Below, piece after piece: positions 18,422-26,510 of a DNA stretch of 64,000 nucleotides. How positions within the stretch are numbered: position 1 is the stretch's first letter; every line of letters begins with the position of its first letter. The stretch comes from Zhihengliuella alba (GTDB taxonomy: Bacteria > Actinomycetota > Actinomycetes > Actinomycetales > Micrococcaceae), in NCBI RefSeq assembly GCF_039538765.1, contig NZ_BAABCJ010000005.1:367390-431389 (forward strand), written 5' to 3'. The notes below the pieces were generated by a model. That model searched no databases, was not told where the DNA came from, and was given only the letters and a program-made list of their open reading frames with translations. Position numbers and translations under genes: made by a program.

Positions 18422-19018
18422 ATGGCCCAGACCTCTCAGATGCCCGAGGAACCGGGGACGGAAGCGAGGTCCGCAATTGCGCTCTCGCCGGGACTGTTGT
18501 TCGAGCCCGTCGCTGCCGAGCACGTGGACGACCTCTTCGAGCTGCACTCGGACCCGGCACTCTGGGAGCACTATCCGGAAGGACGCCACGACGACGTCCG
18601 GCAGACGGGCGCCCTGGTCGAAGCGGGGATGGCCGACTGGCAGCGTGACGGCCTCGGGTACTGGACGATCCGCTCGGCATCGACGCGGGAGGTCGTCGGC
18701 ATCGGCGGTGTCGCCAAGAAGCTTCCCGGGTTCTGGAACCTCTATTACCGGTTCGGATCCGCTCATCAGGGGCGCGGCTACGCGACCGAGACGGCCCGGC
18801 TCGCTGTAGCGGCAGCCAAAGAGTCCGACGCCGGAGCTCCCGTGGTCGCCTCCCTACTCCACCACAACGGGGCCTCCCGGCGCGTGGTCGAGAAGCTCGG
18901 ATTCCTCCTGATCCAGTCCGGCCCCGACCGTGCGGACCTCTCCGCCACGCGGTGCCGGTACGCGGACCGCAGGCTGGACGTTTCCACGCTCGATCGACTC
19001 CTCGCGGGCGGCCGGTAG
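18422..19018 (+). CDS. GNAT-family N-acetyltransferase (RimJ/RimL type)
   Basis: 198 residues. The acetyl-CoA loop appears as RFGSAHQGRGYATETARLAV, the R/Q-x-x-G-x-G/A signature in its RimJ-like form, followed by VVEKLGFLL. Substrate could be a protein N terminus, an antibiotic or a metabolite. There is no ribosome site; TAGAGT at 18410-18415 sits 6 bases before the ATG, so the mRNA may be leaderless. Confidence 0.8.
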   Translation: MAQTSQMPEEPGTEARSAIALSPGLLFEPVAAEHVDDLFELHSDPALWEHYPEGRHDDVRQTGALVEAGMADWQRDGLGYWTIRSASTREVVGIGGVAKKLPGFWNLYYRFGSAHQGRGYATETARLAVAAAKESDAGAPVVASLLHHNGASRRVVEKLGFLLIQSGPDRADLSATRCRYADRRLDVSTLDRLLAGGR

Positions 19019-19081
19019 GGCGGAGCCCGAGCCTGGCGCAACGGTTGTGGCGCGTCCGGTCCGGACCTAGAGTCCGGGGGT

Positions 19082-19819
19082 ATGCCGCTTCAACTCGTAC
19101 AGGTCAATATCAAGGCGCGGGACGACGACGCCCTGGGCCGCTTCTGGGCGGAGGCGCTCGGCTGGGGCATCTCCAGCGAGGCGCCCGGGGTCACCAACCT
19201 CGAGCCGCTGGGCTTCACCTGGCCCGACCCGTCGGCCCTGTGCATCGACCTCGTCAGCGTCCCGGACCCGCGGACGGTGGCGTATCGAGCGCATCTGGAC
19301 CTCGCGACGAGTTCTGAGCAGCACCACCGCGAGCTGGTCGAGCGGCTGCAGAGACTGGGCGCCACGCCCGCGGACATCGGACAGGGCGACGTGCCGTGGA
19401 CCGTGCTGGCCGACCCGGAGGGCAACGTCTTCTGCGTCCTGGAGCCCCGGCCGATCTACCGGGACACGGGCCCCATCGCAGCGGTGGTGGTCGGCTGCGC
19501 CGAGCCGCGCGCCCTGGCCGGCTTCTGGGCGGAGGCCGCCGGGTGGAGGGTCGTGGACGACGACGAGCGGCTCGTGAGGCTCCGCTCGAGCGTGGGCGTG
19601 GGGCCGCACCTGGAATTCGTGCACGATCCCGCGCCCGAGGAGCTGCGGCACCGGATCCACCTGGACCTCCTCCCGTACCCCGGCGACGACCAAGCCGCCG
19701 AGGCCGCTCGCCTGCGGGGGCTGGGCGCCACCGACGCCGACGTCGGGCAGGGCGACGTGCCCTGGAAATGCCTCGCCGACCCGGAGGGCAACGACTTCTG
19801 CATCCTCGGCCGAGGCTGA
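19082..19819 (+). CDS. Tandem VOC (glyoxalase-like) domain protein
   Basis: 245 residues made of two repeats of one domain: ALGRFWAEALGWG opens the first and ALAGFWAEAAGWR the second, and each ends in WxxLADPEGNxFCxL. This is the two-domain Glyoxalase-like (VOC) architecture. No full set of metal ligands is obvious, so it may bind rather than transform a ligand. The promoter is good: TTGTGG (19045-19050), 17 bases, TAGAGT (19068-19073), then ATG after 8 bases with no ribosome site, i.e. leaderless. Confidence 0.8.
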   Translation: MPLQLVQVNIKARDDDALGRFWAEALGWGISSEAPGVTNLEPLGFTWPDPSALCIDLVSVPDPRTVAYRAHLDLATSSEQHHRELVERLQRLGATPADIGQGDVPWTVLADPEGNVFCVLEPRPIYRDTGPIAAVVVGCAEPRALAGFWAEAAGWRVVDDDERLVRLRSSVGVGPHLEFVHDPAPEELRHRIHLDLLPYPGDDQAAEAARLRGLGATDADVGQGDVPWKCLADPEGNDFCILGRG

Positions 19820-19840
19820 CCGGCTCGGCCGCGCCGGAAA

Positions 19841-19856
19841 TGTGAAGCCGTTCACT
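19841..19856 (+). promoter_or_regulatory. CRP/GlxR-like operator before the malic enzyme
   Basis: TGTGA-AGCCGT-TCACT matches the cAMP-receptor (GlxR) consensus TGTGA-N6-TCACA with one mismatch. It lies 184 bases upstream of the malic enzyme start in an otherwise non-coding stretch. The role is inferred. Confidence 0.4.
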
Positions 19857-20039
19857 CTGGAATTCGGCCCCCGTTCCCGCGTACCGTGGAAGGGCACGGT
19901 CTAAAGAAAGTACTGACCACTGCGACACTGACGTCGCCGATGACCTCGAGACGCAGCGCAGACTCGCCGGCGCGCCCGCGGAATTCGACCGCCCACAGCG
20001 CCGATCAGACCTTTCTCGCCCGCTCAGAGGAGCATCCCC

Positions 20040-21230
20040 GTGTCACTTTCCACTGCCCCCGCGTCCGCGGCGTCGTCGCCGATCACCCAGGACGAGATCT
20101 TCGATTCCCACCTCGGCGGCAAGCTCAGCGTCGAGACCACCATGCCGCTCGACTCGAAGCGCGCGCTCTCCATCGCCTACACGCCGGGCGTCGCCCAGGT
20201 CTCCCGCGCCATCGCGGAGGACCCCTCCAAGCACGCGACGCACACGTGGGCGTCCCGGCTGGTCGCGGTCGTCTCCGACGGCACCGCCGTCCTCGGCCTC
20301 GGCGACATCGGCGCCGCGGCCTCCCTGCCTGTCATGGAGGGCAAGTCCGCGCTCTTCCGCGAGTTCGGCGGCCTGAACTCCATCCCGCTGGTCCTCGATA
20401 CCACCGACGTGGACGAGATCGTGGAGACCCTGGTCCGCCTGCGCCCGAGCTTCGGGGCCGTCAACCTCGAGGACATCTCCGCGCCGCGCTGCTTCGAGCT
20501 CGAGCAGCGGCTCATCGAGGCGCTCGACTGCCCCGTCATGCACGACGACCAGCACGGCACCGCCGTCGTGGTCCTCGCCGCGCTCACCAACGCCGCGAAG
20601 GTGACCGGCAGGGCCTTCAGCGACCTGCGGGTCGTGGTCGCCGGTGCCGGGGCGGCCGGCATCGCGATCACCGAGATCCTCCTGGCGCGCGGTGTCGCGG
20701 ACGTGATCCTGACCGACTCGCGCGGCACCATCCACCGCGACCGCGACGACCTCAACCAGATCAAGGCGCACTACGCCGCCCGCACCAACGGCGAAAACGT
20801 CATCGGGGGAATGCGCGAGGCGCTCGAGGGCGCCGACGCGGTCATCGGCGTCTCCTCCGCGAAGATCGCGGAGGAGGACCTGGCCCGGATGAACGACGAC
20901 GCGATCGTCTTCGCGCTGTCCAACCCGGACCCCGAGGTCATGCCGGACGTGGCGGCACGGTACGCGGCCGTCGTCGCGACTGGACGCTCCGACTTCCCCA
21001 ACCAGATCAACAACGTGCTCGCCTTCCCCGGGATCTTCCGCGGCGCACTGGACTCGGGTGCCCGCCGCATCACGCCCGCCATGAAGATCGCGGCGGCCGA
21101 GGCGATCGCCGCCCTGGTGGAGGACAAGCTGAGCGCCGGGTTTATCGTCCCGTCACCGTTGGACCCCCGTGTCGCGGAGGCGGTGGCCCGCGCCGTCGCG
21201 GAGGTCGCCGCCAACGACCCCGACGCGTAG
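20040..21230 (+). CDS. NAD(P)-dependent malic enzyme
   Basis: 396 residues from GTG at 20040, 7 bases after GAGGAG. Landmarks: YTPGVAQVSRAI, MEGKSALFREFGGLNSIPLV, metal/substrate motif CPVMHDDQHGTAVV, and the dinucleotide loop VAGAGAAGIAI. It decarboxylates malate oxidatively to pyruvate, linking the citrate cycle to pyruvate and supplying NAD(P)H. It is the short bacterial form without a phosphotransacetylase domain. A cAMP-receptor-like site upstream suggests carbon-source control. Confidence 0.9.
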   Translation: MSLSTAPASAASSPITQDEIFDSHLGGKLSVETTMPLDSKRALSIAYTPGVAQVSRAIAEDPSKHATHTWASRLVAVVSDGTAVLGLGDIGAAASLPVMEGKSALFREFGGLNSIPLVLDTTDVDEIVETLVRLRPSFGAVNLEDISAPRCFELEQRLIEALDCPVMHDDQHGTAVVVLAALTNAAKVTGRAFSDLRVVVAGAGAAGIAITEILLARGVADVILTDSRGTIHRDRDDLNQIKAHYAARTNGENVIGGMREALEGADAVIGVSSAKIAEEDLARMNDDAIVFALSNPDPEVMPDVAARYAAVVATGRSDFPNQINNVLAFPGIFRGALDSGARRITPAMKIAAAEAIAALVEDKLSAGFIVPSPLDPRVAEAVARAVAEVAANDPDA

Positions 21231-21257
21231 GACGCCGAAGGAACTCAAGGAACTGCC

Positions 21258-21293
21258 CAGTGGAAGTTCGGAGTGCTCGCCGGACTTCCACTG
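21258..21293 (+). terminator. Hairpin after the malic enzyme
   Basis: Arms CAGTGGAAGTTCGG and CCGGACTTCCACTG (14 bp with one G-T pair) around an 8-base loop, 28 bases past the stop. Confidence 0.65.
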
Positions 21294-21423
21294 AGTTGTT
21301 CACTGGGCTCAAAGAGAGCCCATTCGCTCACGGCATTCTTCCGAGTGCCGTCCCTTGTCGGGCGGCAGTAGATCACGGCCTTGTTGCTGTTGGGAGAGTC
21401 GAGGGCGCTACGCGTACGCAGTT

Positions 21424-21464
21424 CGTGGAGCGGGACCAATCAGAGCGCTTCGTCCCGCTCCACG
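21424..21464 (-). terminator. 13-bp inverted repeat downstream of the broken peptidase gene
   Basis: CGTGGAGCGGGAC (21424-21436) and GTCCCGCTCCACG (21452-21464) are perfectly complementary with a 15-base loop. On the minus strand it follows the peptidase remnant, so it may be its terminator. Between 21294 and 21508 I see no convincing gene. Confidence 0.45.
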
Positions 21465-21508
21465 GCTCCGATCACTCCAGGCGCGACCACGGCCTCGCTA
21501 GCGAGAAG

Positions 21509-21945
21509 TCATGCAATGGGGATGTGATCGTGGGCAGGATGGAGAGCGTTGGACACGTGGCGCCGTTCGGTGGGAGTCAGCATGTCGATGAAGACGTTCA
21601 GAGTTTCCGGAAGGACCTGTAAATCGGCTGCGAGGGTTCCGCACCGATGTTCCGTTCTAGCGGCTTCGATTAGGCCTTCTAACGAGAGTAGTCGTCGGCT
21701 GCCCATCGGTCAGGCAGAAGCTTCTGTTTGCCGCTGACGCCTTCGTGCCCGTAGTAGGCATGACCCAGTTCATGCATGAGCGTGCAGGTGTACTGGATGG
21801 GTGCAAGCCCTGGCCTCAGAACGATCGTGCGTCGCGGATGGTCGCAAAGTCCCCACCACCCCTGGGGTAGCGGTCCTCTGCGAACTCGTATGCCGAGTTG
21901 CTTGGCGAGGTGGTCAGGGTTCCTCTGGTAGTTGGTCGTGGTCAA
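21509..21945 (-). pseudogene. ImmA/IrrE-family metallopeptidase, broken by a -1 frameshift
   Basis: The first part (21945 to 21679, 88 codons) contains the zinc-peptidase motif MHELGHAYYGHEG (HExxH) and ends DRWAADDYSR then TAG. A second frame continues the family pattern (LEGLIEAARTEHRCGTLAAD, then a further helix) down to 21509. One base is missing near 21680-21690 relative to a continuous frame. Intact relatives are about 140 residues and cleave phage or mobile-element repressors. It lies in a lower-GC stretch with other phage-like remains. A sequencing error is the alternative explanation. Confidence 0.65.
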
Positions 21946-22087
21946 TGTGCTTGTCCCCCTTCTTTGCAGCTAAACCATACGCAGAGGGGTCCACCATGAG
22001 AATGAGCCGCTGCCCACTGCGGAAGAGGCGCGCACCTGCGGCCGTGCGCTTGGTAGCGTCATGGAGGCCAGCGTCTGGAGGACAGTA

Positions 22088-22678
22088 GTGGATGAGCAAG
22101 ACGAGCAAAATTCGGCGGGACACTTCCTGCGAGGGGCGTTATGGGTGCTCCAAGCCATCGCCGCGACAGCCTTACTCGCATTGGCCGGCGTATATTCCGG
22201 GTTGAATCTCGCTCCACCCAGGGGGATGCTGGAAACTGTACCGGTAGGTTATGACAGTCTTCAGCAAGGCCCTGGCTCAAATTGGTGGCCTTATTTAGCG
22301 ATTCTTGCGGCGGCTATCGCATCGACCGTATTGGTTGCCTATAGGGGCCCATTTCGGGGAATCGGCCAAGTTGCGGGCGCCCTCTGGCTTCTGTTCAACT
22401 TGCACATCTGGTCTTCCATCAATGTAGAAGGAATCGGTTCTTCCATAGACATTTGCGGCGGCGACGGATGCCATGAAGAAGTAGTCGAACAAGTAATGCT
22501 GGTACTGCCTGTCCTTGCGGGAGCCCTGGCGATGATCGTGTCGGGGATTTTCGCTCGATGGATGCACTGGGGCGTGAGAATGGCTTTCCCTGTTGCCGTA
22601 TTCTTGGGAGCGACTGTGCTTCAGATTGCGACCTGGGATTCAGTCATTGTCCCTTTCTTGGGTATGGCTTTAGGCTAG
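22088..22678 (+). CDS. Hypothetical membrane protein in a low-GC island
   Basis: 196 residues from GTG at 22088, which has GGAGGA 5 bases upstream; an in-frame ATG at 22061 lacks a ribosome site. About five hydrophobic helices are visible, with a short loop containing DICGGDGC that could be disulphide-linked or bind metal. I recognise no family. Base composition and codon use (many A/T third positions) differ from the flanks, pointing to recent transfer. It is followed by a long palindrome. Confidence 0.6.
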   Translation: MDEQDEQNSAGHFLRGALWVLQAIAATALLALAGVYSGLNLAPPRGMLETVPVGYDSLQQGPGSNWWPYLAILAAAIASTVLVAYRGPFRGIGQVAGALWLLFNLHIWSSINVEGIGSSIDICGGDGCHEEVVEQVMLVLPVLAGALAMIVSGIFARWMHWGVRMAFPVAVFLGATVLQIATWDSVIVPFLGMALG

Positions 22679-22719
22679 TTCGTATTAATTAACGGAGCAA
22701 ACGTCGAGCAAAATACGCT

Positions 22720-22761
22720 GATTGCGTTCGCTCACTCTGTACAGGGTGAGCGAACGCAATC
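22720..22761. repeat. 42-bp near-perfect palindrome
   Basis: Two 21-base arms, starting GATTGCGTTCGCTCAC on the left and ending GTGAGCGAACGCAATC on the right, meet with no spacer and differ at one position (T against C). The centre is CTGTACAG. It could be a terminator for the gene ending at 22678, a recombination or replication-related site, or a dyad operator. The rest of 22679-22960 has lower GC, includes a TTAATTAA at 22685, and holds no convincing gene. Confidence 0.7.
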
Positions 22762-22960
22762 ACGAATAGTAAGCAAAAATGCGTTAAAGAAGGTCGCCTT
22801 CTCAGTAGCATGATGGCGCATGACGAGTATTTGATGGCATCCCGAAACTCGTTTGATAGGAGGGGACCGCCAAAAGATCGCCGAACTCGTAGTCGTCCGG
22901 GCGAAGGACGGTTCGTTCCGAGCCTGAAGGCTACTTAGGATCAGCGCTGTCCGCTCCCAA

Positions 22961-22987
22961 CCTCGACCCTTCAGGGTCGGGGTTTTT
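22961..22987 (+). terminator. Intrinsic terminator with T-run
   Basis: CTCGACCC-TTCA-GGGTCGGG followed by GTTTTT: a tetraloop hairpin with a canonical T-tract, the only textbook intrinsic terminator in the window. It has no intact gene just upstream and sits directly before the amidase fragment, like terminators between phage gene modules. Confidence 0.75.
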
Positions 22988-23019
22988 CATGCCCGGAACC
23001 CGGGCGGAAAGGAACCATC

Positions 23020-23250
23020 ATGGCTCTCTATCCCGGCGCGAAGCACCGCCTGATCCCGAAGTGGAACCAGAAGCGCATGGTGCGCTACCGCCGCATGAAC
23101 CTCCACGTCGCTGTCTCCACGGCCGACAGCCTCTACGGTTTCTTCGCCGGCGGCGACGCCCCGGCGTGCTCGCACTTCTACGTCGCGTTCGACGGGACCG
23201 CGGAGCAGTACATCGACACTGCGTACATGTCGGCGGCGGGCCATGGCTGA
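23020..23250 (+). pseudogene. N-terminal fragment of a phage-type N-acetylmuramoyl-L-alanine amidase
   Basis: 76 codons. The start MALYPGAKHRLIPKWN and the later DSLYGFFAGGDAPACSHFYV and GTAEQYIDTAYMSA follow the opening of PGRP/Amidase_2 endolysins (compare the family pattern SHFxxxxDGxxxQYxDT). The His and Cys zinc ligands that should follow are absent because TGA ends the frame at 23248-23250, roughly a quarter of a normal lysin. It is probably inactive and marks a former prophage lysis module. GAAAGGAACC precedes the ATG. Confidence 0.6.
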
Positions 23251-23389
23251 GCCGGAAACGAGGGCGTCGCGACGTCGTCGTGCCCCTCGCACCCCCCTCA
23301 CCGCGCGAGGCGGATGGCCGTCCGTGCGACGAATGACGAATATGAGCGCAAATGGAGGATGCCGTGCCTCGCCGGATAGGCTGGGTGGC

Positions 23390-24235
23390 ATGTCCCTCCG
23401 CAATCGTCGCGCGGCAGCGTTGCCGGCAAAACTGTCCCGTTCCTGGCTCCTCGTGAACGCCGCCAAGCCGGAGCTCTTCGCCCCCGCGCTGGCGTCTGAG
23501 GCCGACTCGGTCATCTTCGACATGGAGGCCGCAGTGCCCGAATCGGGCAAGGAGCAGGCGCGCGACAACGTCGTCAACGCCCTGAACTCCGGCATGACCG
23601 CCTGGGTCCGCGTGAACGGGATCGACACCGACCACTGGGCCGAGGACCTCTCCCGGCTCTCCAAGACCAAAGGCCTGCGCGGCGTCATGCTCGCCATGGC
23701 CGAGCAGCCGGAGCAGGTGGCGCACACAGCGATGCGCCTGCAGGCCGGCACGCCCGTCCTCGCGCTCATCGAGACCGCGCTGGGCCTCGAGAACGCCACC
23801 GAGATCGCCTCCGCTCCGGGCACGTTCCGCCTGGCGTTCGGCACCAACGACTTCCGCAAGGACACCGGCATCTCCGACGAGCCGATGGCCCTCGCCTACG
23901 CTCGCAGCCGACTGGTCATCGCCTCCCGCGTGGGCAAGCTGCCCGGCCCCATCGACGGGCCCTCCCTGGCCACCGCCGGCGAGGAAGAGGTCCACGCGGA
24001 CTGCCGCGTCACCGCCTCGATGGGCATGACGGGCAAGCTCGCCCTCAACGTGGACCAGGTGGAGGACGTCAACAAGGGCCTCTCACCGGCCGAGGACGAG
24101 CTCGCCTGGGCCAAGGAACTTCTGGATGCGCACGCCGCCGGCGGGTCGATCGGCGACGGATCCTACCTGCCGCGTCTGGCCCGCGCGCAGAAGATCGCGG
24201 ACCTCGCCGACTCGTACGGACTATGGAACGCCTGA
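23390..24235 (+). CDS. CoA-ester lyase, HpcH/HpaI aldolase/citrate-lyase beta family
   Basis: 281 residues from ATG at 23390; the frame is open further upstream but without a ribosome site, while TAGGCT (23377-23382) 7 bases before this ATG fits a leaderless start. CitE-type landmarks: SVIFDMEAAVPESGKEQAR (metal-binding acidic residue), WVRVNGID, LALIETALGLENA and FGTNDFRKD. Members cleave malyl-, citramalyl- or citryl-CoA. No citrate-lyase alpha or gamma subunit genes are nearby, so a stand-alone CitE-like lyase is likely. Confidence 0.8.
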   Translation: MSLRNRRAAALPAKLSRSWLLVNAAKPELFAPALASEADSVIFDMEAAVPESGKEQARDNVVNALNSGMTAWVRVNGIDTDHWAEDLSRLSKTKGLRGVMLAMAEQPEQVAHTAMRLQAGTPVLALIETALGLENATEIASAPGTFRLAFGTNDFRKDTGISDEPMALAYARSRLVIASRVGKLPGPIDGPSLATAGEEEVHADCRVTASMGMTGKLALNVDQVEDVNKGLSPAEDELAWAKELLDAHAAGGSIGDGSYLPRLARAQKIADLADSYGLWNA

Positions 24236-24322
24236 CCCGGCGACGGACCAGCACGGCGGCGGCACGGACACAACGGCACGACAGACATCGGCACGGCATA
24301 CATCGGCGAGGGGACGTCAGCG

Positions 24323-24946
24323 ATGAGCAGCTCGGAGACCATCGGCAGCTATCTGGCGCGCCTGGCCGCCGGTCGGCCCACACCCGGCGGCGGGGCCACC
24401 GGCGCCCTGCAGGCGGCCCAGGGCGCGGCCCTGCTGGGCATGGCCGCCCGCTTCACCACGGGGGAGGGCTACGAGGACCGGGCCGAGCGCATGGACCGGG
24501 TCGCCCGCCGCGCCGATGAGATCGTCACGGCCGCGCTCGAGGTCTCCGACGACGACCAGGCGGCCTTCGGGGCCGTGGCCGACGCCTACGCGCTGCCCGC
24601 CGAGGACGACGACCAGCAGGCCGAGCGCTCCGAGGCCATCCAGCGCGCCCTGCGCGGCGCCGTGGTGCCTCCGCGGGAGTTGGCACGGCTCGCCGCCGAG
24701 GTCATCGACCTCTGCTCCGACGTCGTCGACGCCGTGAACCCCAACGTGCTCAGCGATGTGGCGGCCGCCGCCGAGTCGGCGCGCGCGGCCGCCTCCACAG
24801 CGCTCGTGACCCTGGAGATCAACCTCCGCTCGGTCGAGGACGAGGAGGTCCGCGAGGAGCTCCGGTCGGACATCCGCCGGGCCGACGACGCCGCCGAGAC
24901 CGCCGCCGACGTCACGCGCCGCGTGCGCGACCAGCTGGCCGAGTAG
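24323..24946 (+). CDS. Cyclodeaminase/cyclohydrolase family protein (FTCD_C-like)
   Basis: 207 residues, almost all helical. The motif RPTPGGGATGALQAAQGAAL near the N terminus is the glycine-rich signature of formiminotransferase-cyclodeaminase C-domains and serine-cycle FchA proteins. It should act on a one-carbon tetrahydrofolate derivative in the cytosol. The exact reaction (cyclodeaminase or methenyl-THF cyclohydrolase) cannot be decided. The exonuclease gene begins 12 bases after its stop. Confidence 0.75.
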   Translation: MSSSETIGSYLARLAAGRPTPGGGATGALQAAQGAALLGMAARFTTGEGYEDRAERMDRVARRADEIVTAALEVSDDDQAAFGAVADAYALPAEDDDQQAERSEAIQRALRGAVVPPRELARLAAEVIDLCSDVVDAVNPNVLSDVAAAAESARAAASTALVTLEINLRSVEDEEVREELRSDIRRADDAAETAADVTRRVRDQLAE

Positions 24947-24957
24947 AGGACGAACGC

Positions 24958-25887
24958 ATGCAGGACCTGCACTTCACGGCCGTCGACGTCGAGACCGCCA
25001 ACAGCAGCTACGCGTCCATCTGCCAGGTGGCCGCGGTGCAGGTCCGCGCCGGGCGCGTGGTGGACCAGCGGACCTGGTACGTTCGCCCCCACGCGAGCGT
25101 CGCCGACTTCAGCCCCCGCAACGTCCAGATCCACGGCATCACCCCGGACATGGTCCACGGTGCGCCGGACTGGCACGCCTCGGTGGGGACGCTGACCGGT
25201 CTGGCGGGGGAGCATCCGCTCGTCGCCTTCAACACCGCGTTCGACAAGAGCGCCATCCGGCAGGCCTGCGAGGTCTCCGGGCTCCCGGCGCCGGTCAACG
25301 ACTTCCACTGCGCGTTGGCGCTGTCGCGGCGCCTGCTCCAGCTGCAGCGGCACCGGCTGCCCGACGTCGCGCAGCACCTGGGGCTCGGCGCGTTCCAGCA
25401 CCACGACGCCGGGGAGGACGCGCGCATCGCCGCCGAGATCGTCCTGGAGCTGGCCCGGCGCGAGGGCGCCTCGCACGTCGAGCACCTGTGGCCGACCCGC
25501 CCGGCGGGCGCGTCCGCCGGCTCCGCCGCCTCGAAGTACTTCAGCCGCGCGTACACCGCGTCCACGCAGGATCTGCCCAAGCCCAGCACGGCGGCCGATC
25601 CGGGGCATCCGTTCCACGGGAAACACGTGGTGCTCACCGGGGACCTGGAGTCGATGGGCCGCTGGGAGGCGATGGAGGCCATCGCCGCCATGGGCGGCAC
25701 CAACGGGAAGGGCGTCACCAAGAAGACGGGTGTCCTGATCATCGGCGACGGCCGCCGCAGCGTGACGGCGATCGATCTCGCGGGCGGCAGCAGCAAGGAG
25801 CGCAAGGCCTACGCCTACATGGCGGCCGGTCAGGAGATCCTGCTGGTCACCGAGCCCGAGTTCCTGCAGCTCACGCGCCGGTCCTGA
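24958..25887 (+). CDS. DEDDh 3'-5' exonuclease with C-terminal BRCT domain
   Basis: 309 residues. The exonuclease part has FTAVDVETANSSYASICQ (motif I, Asp/Glu), FNTAFDKSAI (motif II) and HHDAGEDARIAAEI (motif III, His then Asp), as in DnaQ/epsilon-like nucleases. Residues about 215-300 (GKHVVLTGDLESMGRWEAME, then AAMGGTNGKGVTKKTGVLI) are a BRCT domain. The pairing is typical of actinobacterial repair-associated exonucleases. Confidence 0.85.
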   Translation: MQDLHFTAVDVETANSSYASICQVAAVQVRAGRVVDQRTWYVRPHASVADFSPRNVQIHGITPDMVHGAPDWHASVGTLTGLAGEHPLVAFNTAFDKSAIRQACEVSGLPAPVNDFHCALALSRRLLQLQRHRLPDVAQHLGLGAFQHHDAGEDARIAAEIVLELARREGASHVEHLWPTRPAGASAGSAASKYFSRAYTASTQDLPKPSTAADPGHPFHGKHVVLTGDLESMGRWEAMEAIAAMGGTNGKGVTKKTGVLIIGDGRRSVTAIDLAGGSSKERKAYAYMAAGQEILLVTEPEFLQLTRRS

Positions 25888-25971
25888 CGTGCCGGCGACC
25901 CGGCGGGCCGCCCTGCGTGCTGGGCCACCCTCGGCGCGGACCGGCGAGGCGGGTCCCGGCGAGGGCCCTGC

Positions 25972-26289
25972 TCAGCGGCCGTACAGCCAGTCGCCGATGC
26001 GGCTGTTGAGCCGGGTGAATGCCGTGCGGCCGGCGTTGTAGTGGGCGAGAGCGGCGGCGGCGCCCAGCGGATTGTTCGCACCGGCGAGGACCTGCTTGCC
26101 CGCGACGTCCACGAGGAGTCCGGCGGCGGCGGATCGTCGGGCGTGCTCGACGATCGCGGTGTCGCCGTCGAAGTCGTCGCCATTCCACCAGGCCTGTGCC
26201 CCGTCGACGTCGACCGCGACGACCGCCCCGGCCGGCGCATGGTCGGCGATCTTCTCGAATTCTGCCTCACGCTCCGTGGAGCCAACCAT
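25972..26289 (-). CDS. Hypothetical protein
   Basis: 105 residues; ATG at 26289 has GAAGGAGAT upstream on the minus strand. Soluble, with GAVVAVDVDGAQAWWNGDDF in the middle and AAALAHYNAGRTAFTRLNSR near the end. I recognise no family. It faces the exonuclease gene convergently; bases 25888-25971 hold nothing clear. Confidence 0.6.
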   Translation of the reverse strand: MVGSTEREAEFEKIADHAPAGAVVAVDVDGAQAWWNGDDFDGDTAIVEHARRSAAAGLLVDVAGKQVLAGANNPLGAAAALAHYNAGRTAFTRLNSRIGDWLYGR

Positions 26290-26510
26290 CACGATCTCCT
26301 TCGATTGAGGTTGTGCGGTCGTCCTTCCTCCCAATGGCTCCAGTGTCCTCCCGTCCACATCGCGGTGACACAGTGACACGCAGTCCCTGTGGAGAACCTT
26401 GAGGGAGGTGTGAAGAGGCCCGCTTCCCGGGCCGCCGGGCCGCCGCGTCGAGCCGAGGTCCTTGGTCGTCGGGGCCGCGCGAGGCCATACTGAGCGCGAG
26501 GGAGGAACGC

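Noticed and set aside
21914..22123. 69-codon minus-strand frame upstream of the ImmA-like remnant, where a repressor gene would be expected
   Set aside because: No helix-turn-helix and no ribosome site, and it overlaps the peptidase start.
22890..22930. tRNA-like GGTTCGTTCCGAG
   Set aside because: The flanking bases do not form a T-arm and no acceptor or anticodon stem can be drawn.
22834..22938. 34-codon Arg-rich ORF, and an overlapping frame ending KIAELVVVRAKDGSFRA
   Set aside because: Neither has a ribosome site. The second may be the tail of a phage gene, but too little remains to call.
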